Source of the DNA: CAVQHY01 sp963712465
GTDB taxonomy: Bacteria; Actinomycetota; Thermoleophilia; Gaiellales; Gaiellaceae
Length of the DNA stretch: 64,000 nt
Assembly (NCBI GenBank): GCA_963712465.1
Contig: CAVQHY010000010.1
Span: forward strand, 1-64,000
Direction of reading: 5' to 3'
Under the pieces are notes generated by a model. It was not told the DNA's origin, searched no databases, and was given only the letters and a program-made list of their open reading frames with translations. Positions 1 to 8,356 of the stretch are shown here, piece after piece; within the stretch, counting starts at the first letter, position 1; each line of letters opens with the position of its first letter. A program made the position numbers and the translations under genes.

Positions 1-36
1 AGCCAAGGGTCGCGGGTTCGAGCCCCGTCGTCCGCT
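1..36 (+). tRNA. tRNA 3' end (probably tRNA-Gly), cut by the window edge
   Basis: The first 36 bases fold as the 3' part of a tRNA. Positions 12-16 and 24-28 form a five-pair T stem around the loop TTCGAGC (17-23). Bases 29-35 would be the 3' strand of the acceptor stem, followed by discriminator T36; CCA is not encoded. A U73 discriminator with a predicted 5' acceptor strand GCGGACG fits bacterial tRNA-Gly, but the anticodon lies outside the window, so the amino acid is inferred. Confidence 0.75.
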
Positions 37-52
37 CTCCTCCCGGGCGAGC

Positions 53-163
53 TCAGCGCCTCGTCGGCCTGCCGCTTGCGGCCGCGGCAGCGGCGATGAG
101 GGCGATGACGGAAAGCGCGCCCGTCAGCCTCAGCGCCGGCGTTCCTCGCTCGTTCTTCCTCAC
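53..163 (-). CDS. putative 36-aa single-pass membrane peptide
   Basis: A GTG at 161-163 overlaps the TGA stop (160-162) of the upstream minus-strand gene in a GTGA arrangement, which suggests translational coupling. The 36-residue product has a basic N-terminus, a hydrophobic alanine-rich segment (about residues 16-29) and a basic tail, as expected for a small membrane peptide. No family is recognised. The call rests on the overlap and composition only and could be wrong. Confidence 0.35.
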   Translation of the reverse strand: MRKNERGTPALRLTGALSVIALIAAAAAASGRPTRR

Positions 164-363
164 AGCAGGATGCGAAGCGCCGTGGCGGCCGGGCAGCCTC
201 GGCGGACGAGGTCCGTCGCGCCGTGCAGGTCGACCTCCACGTGGGTCGCGAGCTGTAGGGCGGGGCCGACGTCGTAGCCGGCGTCCACCAGGGATTCGAA
301 GCGCCAAAGGAGAATGCGCTCCACGTCGATCTCGTCGAGAACCTCGAACTGCGCCGCAGTCAT
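160..363 (-). CDS. conserved-looking hypothetical protein
   Basis: An ORF of 67 aa from ATG at 363; it is open upstream to 450, so a 96-aa form is possible. The purine-rich run directly before 363 favours the shorter form. The product is acidic, with a pattern suggesting a small helical domain (ILLWRFESLVDAGYD, then a His/Asp-rich stretch VEVDLHGATDLV). No catalytic motif or membrane segment is evident and I do not recognise the family. It is divergent from the acyl-CoA ligase gene and followed by the overlapping 36-aa peptide. Confidence 0.6.
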   Translation of the reverse strand: MTAAQFEVLDEIDVERILLWRFESLVDAGYDVGPALQLATHVEVDLHGATDLVRRGCPAATALRILL

Positions 364-487
364 CTTCCCCGCCTTCCCGGAGATGTCGCCTGCTCGGATG
401 AAGCACTCTGCGCGCCGCCGGCGAAATCCCTCGTCCGAGGGTTTCTGCACAGATCGGATCGGTCAGGACGTGCGCCGATGCGTTGGC

Positions 488-493
488 TACGCT
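488..493 (+). promoter_or_regulatory. candidate leaderless -10 box TACGCT
   Basis: TACGCT lies six bases before the GTG at 500. This TANNNT-to-start spacing recurs before many genes in this window and would give a leaderless transcript. It also supports GTG 500 over upstream in-frame starts. Confidence 0.5.
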
Positions 494-499
494 GGCCGG

Positions 500-1969
500 G
501 TGGCGTCTGGCGGGGTTCTTTCCTCGACTGTCGGCGACCTGTTCAACGGACGGTCGGACGACCTCGCGCTGCTCGTCCCCGACGAGCAGCGGTCGTTCAC
601 GTACGGCCGTCTCGCGGATGATGTCGCCTCTTTCGCCGGGATGCTCGCCGAGGCCGGCGTCGACGCCGGCGACCGCGTCGCGCTTGTGCTGCCGAACGGC
701 CCCGAGCTCGTCGGCGTGCTGCTCGCCGCGCTCGCGCTCGGTGCGGCGGCCGCGCCCCTCAACCCGGCCTACACGGAGGAGGAGCATCGCTTCTATCTCG
801 GCGACCTCGAGCCTCGCGTCCTGGTCGTCCCCGAGGGCGAGCACGCGGGAGCCCGCGCGGCCCGCCCTGAAGGGACGGTGGTCATCGAGCTCGGCTCCGG
901 GACGGGGAAGGGCGGAACTGGGCCCACGGCGGGCGACCCGGAAGCGATGGCGCTGCTCCTCCATACGAGCGGGACGACGAGCCGGCCGAAGCTCGTCCCA
1001 CTCCTGCATCGAAATCTCGTCGCCGCGGCCCGGAGTATCTCCGCCTTCTACGGCCTGGCCGCGTCGGACACGTCCTACTGTGCGATGCCGCTGTTCCACG
1101 TCCACGGGCTGGTCGCCTCGGTGCTCGCCCCGCTGGCTGCAGGCGGGGCGGTCGTCGTTCCAGCGAGACTCTCGGGCGCGCGGTTCTGGCGGCAGCTCGA
1201 CGAGCACGGGGTCACCTGGTACTCGGCGGCGCCCGCGGTGCACCGGATGCTGCTCGACCGTCTTCCTGCCGACGGTGGCGGCACGTCTCTGCGCTTCGCC
1301 CGATCGTGCAGCGCACCGCTTGCCCCGGCGCTGATGACGGAGCTCGAGGCACGGCTCGGGATCCCAGTGCTCGAGGCGTACGGGATGACGGAAGCCTGCC
1401 ACCAGATCTCCTCCAACCCGCTGCCGCCCGCCGAGCGACGGCCAGGGTGGGTGGGAGTTCCGGCCGGCGCCGATATTCGCGTCGTCGACGAGCGCGGTGC
1501 CGACGCACTCGACGGGTCTGTCGGCGAGGTCGTCGTCCGCGGGTCGGGAGTCATGCCCAGGTATCTCGGCGATCCCGGGGACGGCTCGTTCCTCGACGGC
1601 TGGTTTCGCACCGGCGATCTCGGCGCGCTCGAGAACGGCTGGCTTCGGCTCTGCGGTCGCCTGAAGGAGATCATCATCCGCGGCGGTGAGAACGTCTCCC
1701 CGTACGAGGTCGAGGCCGCGCTGCTCGTCCATCCGGCCGTCGCCGAGGCGGTGTGCTTCGGCGTGCCGAACGACCGCTACGGGGAGGAGGTCGCGGCTGC
1801 CGTCGTGCTGAAGGGCCAGGCCACGCCCGAGGATCTGGCGGCGCATTGCCGTGACCGCCTCGCCGCCTTCAAGGTGCCCCGGATGATCGCGATCGTCGCG
1901 GCAATCCCGCTCACCGCGACGGGGAAGCTCCAGCGGCGGCGAATCGCGTCGCTGCTCGGCCTGGCCTAA
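500..1969 (+). CDS. AMP-forming acyl-CoA ligase, oxalyl-CoA synthetase (AAE3/Pcs60)-like
   Basis: A 489-aa ANL-superfamily enzyme that would activate a carboxylate as acyl-AMP and transfer it to CoA. Visible core motifs: HTSGTTSRPK (P-loop), YGMTEACHQISSNP, WFRTGDLG, GRLKEIIIRGGENVSP and the C-terminal TATGKLQR with the catalytic lysine. The segments APLNPAYTEEE, FHVHGLVASVLAPL, RFWRQLDEHGVTWYSA and SSNPLPP match plant/fungal AAE3 (oxalate-CoA ligase, Pcs60) better than long-chain FACLs. Start GTG 500 is chosen because a -10-like box sits six bases upstream and the N-terminus then matches the family; the frame is open to 314. Substrate is inferred; oxalate is the best guess. No oxalyl-CoA decarboxylase lies nearby. 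Confidence 0.85.
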   Translation: MASGGVLSSTVGDLFNGRSDDLALLVPDEQRSFTYGRLADDVASFAGMLAEAGVDAGDRVALVLPNGPELVGVLLAALALGAAAAPLNPAYTEEEHRFYLGDLEPRVLVVPEGEHAGARAARPEGTVVIELGSGTGKGGTGPTAGDPEAMALLLHTSGTTSRPKLVPLLHRNLVAAARSISAFYGLAASDTSYCAMPLFHVHGLVASVLAPLAAGGAVVVPARLSGARFWRQLDEHGVTWYSAAPAVHRMLLDRLPADGGGTSLRFARSCSAPLAPALMTELEARLGIPVLEAYGMTEACHQISSNPLPPAERRPGWVGVPAGADIRVVDERGADALDGSVGEVVVRGSGVMPRYLGDPGDGSFLDGWFRTGDLGALENGWLRLCGRLKEIIIRGGENVSPYEVEAALLVHPAVAEAVCFGVPNDRYGEEVAAAVVLKGQATPEDLAAHCRDRLAAFKVPRMIAIVAAIPLTATGKLQRRRIASLLGLA

Positions 1970-2010
1970 CAGGCCGCGTCGGGCAGAAAGTCCCGGCGGA
2001 GGCGATCGTC

Positions 2011-2016
2011 TAGCCT
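2011..2016 (+). promoter_or_regulatory. candidate leaderless -10 box TAGCCT
   Basis: TAGCCT lies seven bases before the TTG at 2024. An in-frame TAG at 2018-2020 excludes earlier starts, so this box supports the rare TTG start. Confidence 0.45.
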
Positions 2017-2023
2017 CTAGTGC

Positions 2024-2908
2024 TTGGCCGGCTCGTGCTTCTACGCCGTCGCGGACGACCGCTACTTCCTCGGGGCGGTCGCGCTGCTGAACTCCCTTCG
2101 CCTCTGCGGCCACAACGAGCCGTTCGTGGTCGTCGACGCGGGACTGGAGCCCGACCAGCGCAGCCTCCTCTCCGGCCACGCGCACATCGTCGACGGCGAG
2201 GAACGGCTGCCGGGAATGCTCGTGAAGTGGGCCGGGCCGCGGTCGTGGCCGGCCGAGACCATGGTGATCCTCGACGCCGACGTGATCGTCATACGGTCTC
2301 TGGGGGAGCTGGTCGAGGAGGGGGCCGGGGGAGCTGCGGTCGCGTTTCTCGACGACCAGCCGGACCGCCACCACCCGGACTGGGGCGCACTGCTGGGGGT
2401 GGGCACGATCCCGCCTCGTCCGTATGTCAACAGCGGGCTACTCGTCCTGCCCGCAGCCCTCGCCGAGCTCGTGCTCCCGCTCGTCGAGCAGACGCAGCGT
2501 GGCCTCGATCTGAAGCGCTCCCGGAGGATGGACGGTTCCCGCGACGATCCGTTCTACCTTCCCGATCAGGACGTGTGGAACGCCGCCTTGGCCGCCTGTT
2601 CACCCGGGAATCGACTCAGGGCGCTCGAGCGGCGCCTGGCGCCGTTCGCCCCATACGAGGGGCTGGGTCTGCGCGATCCTGTGACTCTGGACGTCGGCTA
2701 CGACGACGGCGTCAGGCCCTTTCTGCTCCATCAGGTCGGGCCGAAGCCGTGGCATCGCCGTCTGCGTCCGAACGTCTACTCGAGGCTTCTAGGTCGGTTG
2801 CTGGTCGAAGCCGACCTCGAGATTCGCGTCGACGCGAGGCGCATTCCCTACTGGCTGCGGAACGGAGTCCGTGCCCGGGCCGACGCGATCGCGGCACGGC
2901 TGCGGTGA
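2024..2908 (+). CDS. GT8-like nucleotide-sugar glycosyltransferase
   Basis: A 294-aa protein with the GT-A features of glycogenin/GT8-type enzymes: an N-terminal strand FYAVADDRYFLGAVALLNSL, a metal-binding ILDADVIVI (DxD, about residue 86), YVNSGLLVLP and DQDVWNAAL further on, and a C-terminal LLHQVGPKPW resembling the second metal-ligand histidine region. It probably transfers a sugar from a nucleotide donor in the cytoplasm. The TTG start is the first start after the in-frame stop at 2018. Its TGA overlaps the GTG of the next gene (GTGA), so the two are probably co-translated. Donor and acceptor are unknown. Confidence 0.75.
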   Translation: MAGSCFYAVADDRYFLGAVALLNSLRLCGHNEPFVVVDAGLEPDQRSLLSGHAHIVDGEERLPGMLVKWAGPRSWPAETMVILDADVIVIRSLGELVEEGAGGAAVAFLDDQPDRHHPDWGALLGVGTIPPRPYVNSGLLVLPAALAELVLPLVEQTQRGLDLKRSRRMDGSRDDPFYLPDQDVWNAALAACSPGNRLRALERRLAPFAPYEGLGLRDPVTLDVGYDDGVRPFLLHQVGPKPWHRRLRPNVYSRLLGRLLVEADLEIRVDARRIPYWLRNGVRARADAIAARLR

Positions 2909-4332
2909 CGGATCCGCCGCTCGTCACCGCGCTCATCCCGACGTACGAGCGGCGAGACACGGTTGACCGGGCCGTCGCGAGCGTGCTCGGCCAACCGTAC
3001 CCGTGGGTGGAGACGATCGTCGTCGACGACGGCTCGACCGACGGCACGGCCGACGCGCTCGCACGGCGCTTCGGCAAGCAGATCACGGTGATCAGGCGCG
3101 AGAACGGAGGCGTCTCGGCTGCGCGAAACACGGGCATCGATGCCGCGCGCGGCGAGCTCATCGCGTTTCTCGACTCGGACAACTGGTGGCTTCCGCACCA
3201 CCTCGACGTCGTCACGCGGCTCTTCGACCTCCAGCCCGACGCGATCCTGGCGAGCACGTCCCGGGGATTTCGGATCGGCGGCGACGAGCGACTCGAGGAC
3301 GCGCGCGCGCACGATCACTTCCGTCGTGCGCTTCTGGGCAATCACGTGGGCTACGTGTCGTCGGTCGCCGTGCGGCGCGAGACGCTGGTTGCCGCCGGAG
3401 GATTCGACGAGCGGATGCGTTCGGGCGAAGACGCGGACATGTTCTTTCGGCTAGCCCTGCGGGGGTTCTTCGTGCTCGTGCAGCGGCCGACTTTCGTGCG
3501 GACGAGATCGCCGGACTCACTCCGGGCACGCGGCGCACGGCGAGGCGACTATCTCGAGACCTACGCGTTGAGCGTCGAGCGGGTGCTGGCCGAGCTCCAC
3601 GACTCGTGCCGAGCCGACGCGGGCGAGCTCCTCGAGAAGACGCGGGGCAGGCAGGCCTTCGTCCGCGCGCTCCGCGCGCTCGACGAGCACGACGACCGGA
3701 CCGTGCGGGAGCAGCTGGACCGTGCCTGCGCCTTGCTGCCGGAGCTGTCGGACTACGGCGCCATGGTCGTACGGACGCTCCAGCTCTTCATGCCTCGGGC
3801 GGATGATCCCGCCGAGCTCCTGCGCATGTTCACGGTCGTCGCCGAGGCGTGGCCCGATCAGCGTCACGATGCTGCGGCCCTCCTGCGCTCGTACGCCGTG
3901 TGGCAGGCGGCACGGCTAGGCCGCCCGCGCCTCGCGGCCCGTCACGCGCGCCGTATACCTGCGCGCGGGCTACTCGCCGTCGGACGGAACGTCCCCCACG
4001 GGCTCTACGACCTGCGCCGTGCGGTCGAGGAGTCGGTGAACCGTCGCCGGCAGCCCCCTCACCTCGACCCGCTCGTCGACGTCGCCGACGACCACGGCGC
4101 CGGCGGCGACGATCGTGCCCCGGCCGATGGTGACGTGGTCACGAACCACCGCCGCCATGCCGACGAAGACGTCCCCGCCGATCCGGACGTTGCCCGCGAC
4201 GTTGGCGCCCGGATTGAGCGTGACGAACTCCGCGATCTCGGTGTGGTGTCCGACGAGCACGCCCCGGCCCAGGACGGCGACGTCGCCGATCGTCGTGTAC
4301 GCGCCGACCACGGCACCCGGCCCGACCACTGA
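2905..4332 (+). CDS. GT2-family glycosyltransferase (paralogue 1)
   Basis: From GTG 2905 this encodes 475 aa. Residues 1-210 form a GT2 GT-A domain: LIPTYERRDTV, VDDGSTDGTADAL, AARNTGI, metal-binding DSD at 90-92 and a GEDADMFFRLALRG helix. The remainder is a helical C-terminal region shared with the paralogues at 5922 and 7085. The natural end is probably near 4060; beyond it the frame stays open for about 270 bases over the opposite-strand acetyltransferase gene (363-bp overlap from 3970) and gives a His/Asp/Arg-rich tail. That tail may be lost-stop readthrough sequence. Substrates are unknown; the neighbourhood suggests surface polysaccharide or protein glycosylation. Confidence 0.8.
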   Translation: MTDPPLVTALIPTYERRDTVDRAVASVLGQPYPWVETIVVDDGSTDGTADALARRFGKQITVIRRENGGVSAARNTGIDAARGELIAFLDSDNWWLPHHLDVVTRLFDLQPDAILASTSRGFRIGGDERLEDARAHDHFRRALLGNHVGYVSSVAVRRETLVAAGGFDERMRSGEDADMFFRLALRGFFVLVQRPTFVRTRSPDSLRARGARRGDYLETYALSVERVLAELHDSCRADAGELLEKTRGRQAFVRALRALDEHDDRTVREQLDRACALLPELSDYGAMVVRTLQLFMPRADDPAELLRMFTVVAEAWPDQRHDAAALLRSYAVWQAARLGRPRLAARHARRIPARGLLAVGRNVPHGLYDLRRAVEESVNRRRQPPHLDPLVDVADDHGAGGDDRAPADGDVVTNHRRHADEDVPADPDVARDVGARIERDELRDLGVVSDEHAPAQDGDVADRRVRADHGTRPDH

Positions 4333-4641
4333 CCCGCGACCGACCGTGCTCCTCGACGACACGTGCGCGCGGGGGTGGACGAGGCTCACGACCTCCCAGC
4401 CGAGTGCCTCGACCCGCGCCATGATCGCCCGCCGCGACGGCTCTCCCGTCCCGATCACGGCCGTCCCGGGGCTCGCGTCGTCGAGCCAGGCGACCGGGAG
4501 GCCGTGGATGCTCGTGCCGACCCGATCCTCGTCGTAGGGCTCGAGGAGCCCGGCGACGTCGTGGCCGCTGTCCTGGGCGAAGTCGGCCACCTCGCCTGCG
4601 AACGAACGTGTCCCGACGACGAAGAGACTCGCCCCGGTCAT
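3970..4641 (-). CDS. sugar O-/N-acetyltransferase, NeuD/PglD family
   Basis: A 223-aa protein with an N-terminal Rossmann-like domain (LFVVGTRSFAGEVADFA, then AVIGTGEPSRR) and a C-terminal left-handed beta-helix of hexapeptide repeats from about residue 95, including GVLVGHHTEIAEFVTLNPGA and NVRIGGDVFVGMAAVV, the NeuD/PglD arrangement. The family acetylates nucleotide-activated sugars or sialic-acid-like residues using acetyl-CoA; the catalytic His is plausibly in VGHHTEIAE. Start ATG 4641 overlaps the TGA of the upstream mutase gene (ATGA), so both belong to one minus-strand operon. Its 3' half lies antisense to the GT2 gene at 2905-4332. Confidence 0.85.
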   Translation of the reverse strand: MTGASLFVVGTRSFAGEVADFAQDSGHDVAGLLEPYDEDRVGTSIHGLPVAWLDDASPGTAVIGTGEPSRRAIMARVEALGWEVVSLVHPRAHVSSRSTVGRGSVVGPGAVVGAYTTIGDVAVLGRGVLVGHHTEIAEFVTLNPGANVAGNVRIGGDVFVGMAAVVRDHVTIGRGTIVAAGAVVVGDVDERVEVRGLPATVHRLLDRTAQVVEPVGDVPSDGE

Positions 4642-5858
4642 GCGCCGCCGAGCGCAGCGAGCAGCTCGCCGTGCAGAGCATCGGCCTCGGCGTCGGAAGA
4701 GGCCTCGGCCGTGACGCGGAGGACGGGCTCCGTCCCCGACTGGCGCACGAGGCCCCAGGAGCCGTTGCCGCCGCCGACCCGGAGACCCACTCGCGGCTCG
4801 GCGGCAGAGACACCCAGGCGGGCGGCCGCGGACGTCAGCAGCGCGCTCGCCTCGTCATCGCCGGTGCAGGCCACGACCGACCGCCGCACGGCGTACGTCG
4901 GAATCGCGGCCGCCAGCTCCGACAGGGGGCGACGCGTGCGCGCGACGAGCTCGAGGATCGACGCCGCCGCGGCCAGCGCGTCGCGGGCCACCCCGACTGC
5001 GGGGATCATCACGCCGCCGTTTCCCTCGCCTGCAAGCTGCGCGTCCGTCGAGACCACCTCCTCGACGAGGTGCAGCTCCCCCGGGGGCACGACGTGCACG
5101 ACCCCGCGCCAGCGCGCGACGACCGCGTCGACGGAGCTGCTCGTATCGGCGCCCTTCACGACCCGCTGCGGCTTGCGGGCGAACGCCACGAGCGGAAGCA
5201 CGAGCTCCGGCTCGAGCGTCTCGCCCGCCTCCGAGACGAGCTGAAGACGGTCGCCGTCGGCGTCCAGGAGAAGCCCCACGTCCGCCCTGCCCGCACGTCG
5301 GCAGCCAAGCCGCTCGAGCAACAGATCGGCGGCAGGCCCCGCCCCGCCGGAGCACGAAACGCCGAGGCCCGCCTCCCGGATCACCTCGACGTCGATCGCC
5401 CCGGCGATCGCCTCGGCGTGCTCCGCGGGCGCGCCGCCGTCCGGATCCAGTGCTCCCGGACGGCTCCGGCCACGCGACGGCTCGGGCAGCAGGCGGACGT
5501 CGAGCGGTCCGTAGAGAGGCGCGATGATCGGCTTCAGGCCCGACCACCCCGGGCCCAGGTGCGAGCCTGTGACGACGACGCAGCCGCCGAGCCCGCGCCG
5601 GCGGGCCGCGAGCTTGGCGCCGGGAGTCGAGACCACCCCGAGATCCACGACGTCGGCCCCGTGGCGGATGGCGGCGTCGGCCGCCGTGGACGCGAGGCGC
5701 GTGGAGGCCGGCCGGGCGTCCCGCGCCACCGCGATCGTCAGCGGCAGCCCGCGCGACGCGAGCACGTCAACCAGACCGCAGATCGTGCGAGCGACGACGG
5801 CATCCGTGAGCTCGATTCCAGGTCGGCCGCGGAGCCCGGAGTGCGTGGCGACGAGCAT
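4638..5858 (-). CDS. phosphomannomutase/phosphoglucomutase-family protein
   Basis: A 406-aa alpha-D-phosphohexomutase. Signature loops in order: phosphoserine loop VVTGSHLGPGWSGLKP (the usual TASHNP is altered; Ser kept), Mg-binding LLLDADGDRLQL, sugar-binding GEGNGGVMIP and C-terminal phosphate-binding RQSGTEPVLRV. GEGNGG rather than GEMSGH resembles archaeal and glucosamine-type mutases, so the substrate (mannose, glucose or glucosamine phosphate) is open. It is somewhat shorter than typical 440-470-aa members. ATG 5858 is the start; longer forms would run into the divergent GT2 gene. The stop overlaps the acetyltransferase start, so a nucleotide-sugar supply operon is likely. Confidence 0.85.
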   Translation of the reverse strand: MLVATHSGLRGRPGIELTDAVVARTICGLVDVLASRGLPLTIAVARDARPASTRLASTAADAAIRHGADVVDLGVVSTPGAKLAARRRGLGGCVVVTGSHLGPGWSGLKPIIAPLYGPLDVRLLPEPSRGRSRPGALDPDGGAPAEHAEAIAGAIDVEVIREAGLGVSCSGGAGPAADLLLERLGCRRAGRADVGLLLDADGDRLQLVSEAGETLEPELVLPLVAFARKPQRVVKGADTSSSVDAVVARWRGVVHVVPPGELHLVEEVVSTDAQLAGEGNGGVMIPAVGVARDALAAAASILELVARTRRPLSELAAAIPTYAVRRSVVACTGDDEASALLTSAAARLGVSAAEPRVGLRVGGGNGSWGLVRQSGTEPVLRVTAEASSDAEADALHGELLAALGGA

Positions 5859-5921
5859 GCCGGGGCGGGAGCGTACACGCCGCACGGGTCGGCAGCGCTC
5901 GTCGCAATACTTCCTCGTCGG

Positions 5922-7067
5922 ATGGCACCGGTGGAAACCAGCATGCCCCCGCTCGTCACGGCGATCATCCCGACGTACGATCGGCGAGAGCTCGTTCGCG
6001 AAGCGGTCGAGAGCGCTCTCGCCCAGACGTTCGCGAAGCTCGAGGTGATCGTCGTCGACGATGGCTCGACGGACGGGACAGCCGACGCGCTGGAGCGGGA
6101 GTACGGGACCCGCATCATCGTTCTGCGAACGCCGCACCGCGGAGCGGCCGCCGCGCGGAACGCTGCCCTCGCCAGGGCCCGCGGTGAGATCGTCGCGTTC
6201 CTCGACTCGGATCAGCGCTGGCTTCCCGATCACGTCGAGACCATCGTTGCGACATTCGGGAAGTTCCCGGAGGCGGTCCTCGTCTCCACCTACTACGAGC
6301 GTCGCGAAGGCAGCGACCGAGCGGATGACGCGCGGCTCGTCGACGACCTTCCTCGTCTCCTGAGCTGGAACCCCATCGGTTGGGTCTCGTGCTGCGCGTG
6401 CCGGCGCGTCGACCTGATCGCAGTCGACGGCTTCGACGACCGGCTCGTCGTCGCCGAGGATCACGACCTCTACGTTCGCCTCGCTCTGCGCGGCCCGTTC
6501 GCCGTCCTGAATCGTCCGGTCGTCCCACACCCCTCAGGGCTCCCTGACTCGCTCGAGCACAGAGGCCGCCGTGATGGCCTCTACCTCGACTGCCTGGAGT
6601 TGAGTCTCGCAGGGCTCGTCGAGAAGCTCGCCAGCTCGTCGAGGCCAGACCGAGAGGATCTCGCCCGCGAGACGCGTGCCCGGCTTGCCCTTCACGCCGC
6701 GATCCGGGCGATCCTCGCGGGCGACGACGAAGCCGCGCGCAGCGCACTGACCACAGCCTGCGAGCTCTGGCCGGCCTTCTCGCACGATCAGTCTGCGGTG
6801 GCGGCGGTCGTGCGGTGGAACACCCCCGCATTCCACCTCGACTCGCAGGTGCGGTTGCACATGCTCGAGCGCATGGCCTCGCTGTGGCCCGAGCAGCGTT
6901 CGGAGACAGCGCGAGTGCTCAGGCTCAAGTCCCTCGATGCCGCGCGGGACGACGGCGGCATCCCGGCCGTCCTGCGTGCGGCGACCCGAGTCCCGCCGAG
7001 ACACGCGTCGCTCGCCGTGCGGCACGTGCTGTGGCTGGCCCGCGGCCGTGCTGGCCGCTCCACGTAG
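5922..7067 (+). CDS. GT2-family glycosyltransferase (paralogue 2)
   Basis: A 381-aa protein with the GT2 fold: IIPTYDRRELV, VDDGSTDGTADALE, AAARNAAL, an intact DSD metal motif at residues 95-97 and AEDHDLYVRLALRG. Residues after about 215 form the helical region shared with paralogues 1 and 3 (SLWPEQRSETARVLRLKSL matches paralogue 3 closely). Start ATG 5922 is the first in-frame start after the divergent mutase gene; ATG 5943 is an alternative. It is followed 17 bases later by paralogue 3, so tandem duplication is likely. No membrane segment is seen; acceptor unknown. Confidence 0.8.
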   Translation: MAPVETSMPPLVTAIIPTYDRRELVREAVESALAQTFAKLEVIVVDDGSTDGTADALEREYGTRIIVLRTPHRGAAAARNAALARARGEIVAFLDSDQRWLPDHVETIVATFGKFPEAVLVSTYYERREGSDRADDARLVDDLPRLLSWNPIGWVSCCACRRVDLIAVDGFDDRLVVAEDHDLYVRLALRGPFAVLNRPVVPHPSGLPDSLEHRGRRDGLYLDCLELSLAGLVEKLASSSRPDREDLARETRARLALHAAIRAILAGDDEAARSALTTACELWPAFSHDQSAVAAVVRWNTPAFHLDSQVRLHMLERMASLWPEQRSETARVLRLKSLDAARDDGGIPAVLRAATRVPPRHASLAVRHVLWLARGRAGRST

Positions 7068-7084
7068 CTGCCTGGCGCCGCCCC

Positions 7085-8356
7085 ATGCTCGATACTCCCG
7101 ACGCAGAACCGCCGATGCCCGAGAGCTTCCAAGGCTATCCGCCGCCACGCTGGGGACACATCGGGCCTGTCGTCTCGGTGGTCATTCCGACGTGGGACAG
7201 GCGGGAGGTCGCCTCGGACGCCGTCGAAAGTGCCCTCGACCAGAGTTTCGAGGCGGTCGAGGTCGTCGTTGTCGACGACGGGTCGACCGACGGCACGGCA
7301 GACGCCCTCGAGCGAGAGTTCGGCGATCGCATCCGGCTCGTCCGCAGACCGCACGAGGGCATCTCCGCGGCGCGCAATGCAGGCATCGCGCACGCGCGTG
7401 GCACGATCGTTGCGTTCCTCGACAGTTACCGACGCTGGACCAGCGATCACGTGGAGACCGTCGTGGCCACGTTCGAACGGTGGCCCGAGGCGGTGCTCGT
7501 GTCCACGAACCACGAGCATCGCGAAGGATCCGACCGGGCCGAGCATTCACGGCTCGTCGACGAGCTTCCGCGGCTGATCGACTGGAATCCGGTGGGTCGC
7601 ATCTCGGCCTGCGCCGCGCGGCGCAACGACCTCGTCGCCGTGGGCGGATTCGACACGCGACTCCGAGCGGTCGAGGACTACGATCTCTTCCTCCGGCTCG
7701 CGCTGCGCGGCAGGTTCGCGATGCTCAATCGGCCGTTGCGCCCCGACGTCGGGCACCAGCCGAACTCGCTGACGCTGACCGGAAAGCGGGAAGGGTTCTT
7801 CCTTGCCTGCCTTCGGCAAATCGTTGCCGGTGCCGTCGAGCTGATCGACGCGTCGTCCCGGGCCGATCGGGATGAGCTTGTCCGCCGCGGGCGCGCCTGG
7901 GTCGCCTTCTTCGACGCTGTTCGCGCGCTCGACACCGGGGACGACGAAGGCGCCCGAGTGGCGCTGGCAGCGGCATGTCGGATCAACCCGGAGCTATCGG
8001 ACGACTACCCCGCAGTCCGCCAGCAGCTGAAGATCGCCGCCTCGTATTTCCACGACCCCGACCCCTGGTCGCGGAGTCAGTCGTTTGCCCACCTGGCGAC
8101 GCTCTGGCCGAACGAGCAGTCGCAGACGGCACGGATGCTGCGGTTCAAGTCGCTGGACGACGCGTACGTGGCCCGGGGTCTCACCGGTGCGATCCGTGCG
8201 CTGCGCGGTGTCCCGGCGCGACAGATGACTCTGGCCGGGCGACACGTCTCGTGGCTCGCCCGCGGCGGCGCCGAGAAGCGTCGGCTAGAGATCGCGGCGC
8301 GCGAACCCGATCGAGGCCCAGAGGCCGAGCAGCCCGAGGTAGCCCAGCGCCCATAG
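7085..8356 (+). CDS. GT2-family glycosyltransferase with altered DxD motif (paralogue 3)
   Basis: A 423-aa protein closest to paralogue 2. It retains VVIPTWDRREV, VDDGSTDGTADALE and VEDYDLFLRLALRG, but the metal-binding triad reads D113-S114-Y115 where both paralogues have DSD. The second aspartate of DxD normally coordinates the nucleotide-sugar metal, so activity may be reduced or lost, or the metal may be bound differently. The last 24 codons overlap the 3' end of the convergent ABC permease gene by 72 bp. A single base change (GAC to TAC) accounts for the substitution. Confidence 0.75.
   Translation: MLDTPDAEPPMPESFQGYPPPRWGHIGPVVSVVIPTWDRREVASDAVESALDQSFEAVEVVVVDDGSTDGTADALEREFGDRIRLVRRPHEGISAARNAGIAHARGTIVAFLDSYRRWTSDHVETVVATFERWPEAVLVSTNHEHREGSDRAEHSRLVDELPRLIDWNPVGRISACAARRNDLVAVGGFDTRLRAVEDYDLFLRLALRGRFAMLNRPLRPDVGHQPNSLTLTGKREGFFLACLRQIVAGAVELIDASSRADRDELVRRGRAWVAFFDAVRALDTGDDEGARVALAAACRINPELSDDYPAVRQQLKIAASYFHDPDPWSRSQSFAHLATLWPNEQSQTARMLRFKSLDDAYVARGLTGAIRALRGVPARQMTLAGRHVSWLARGGAEKRRLEIAAREPDRGPEAEQPEVAQRP

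Noticed and set aside
53..2374. 773-aa minus-strand open frame opposite the acyl-CoA ligase
   Set aside because: Arg/Asp/Gly-rich composition typical of antisense frames in high-GC DNA; the plus-strand ligase has complete motifs.
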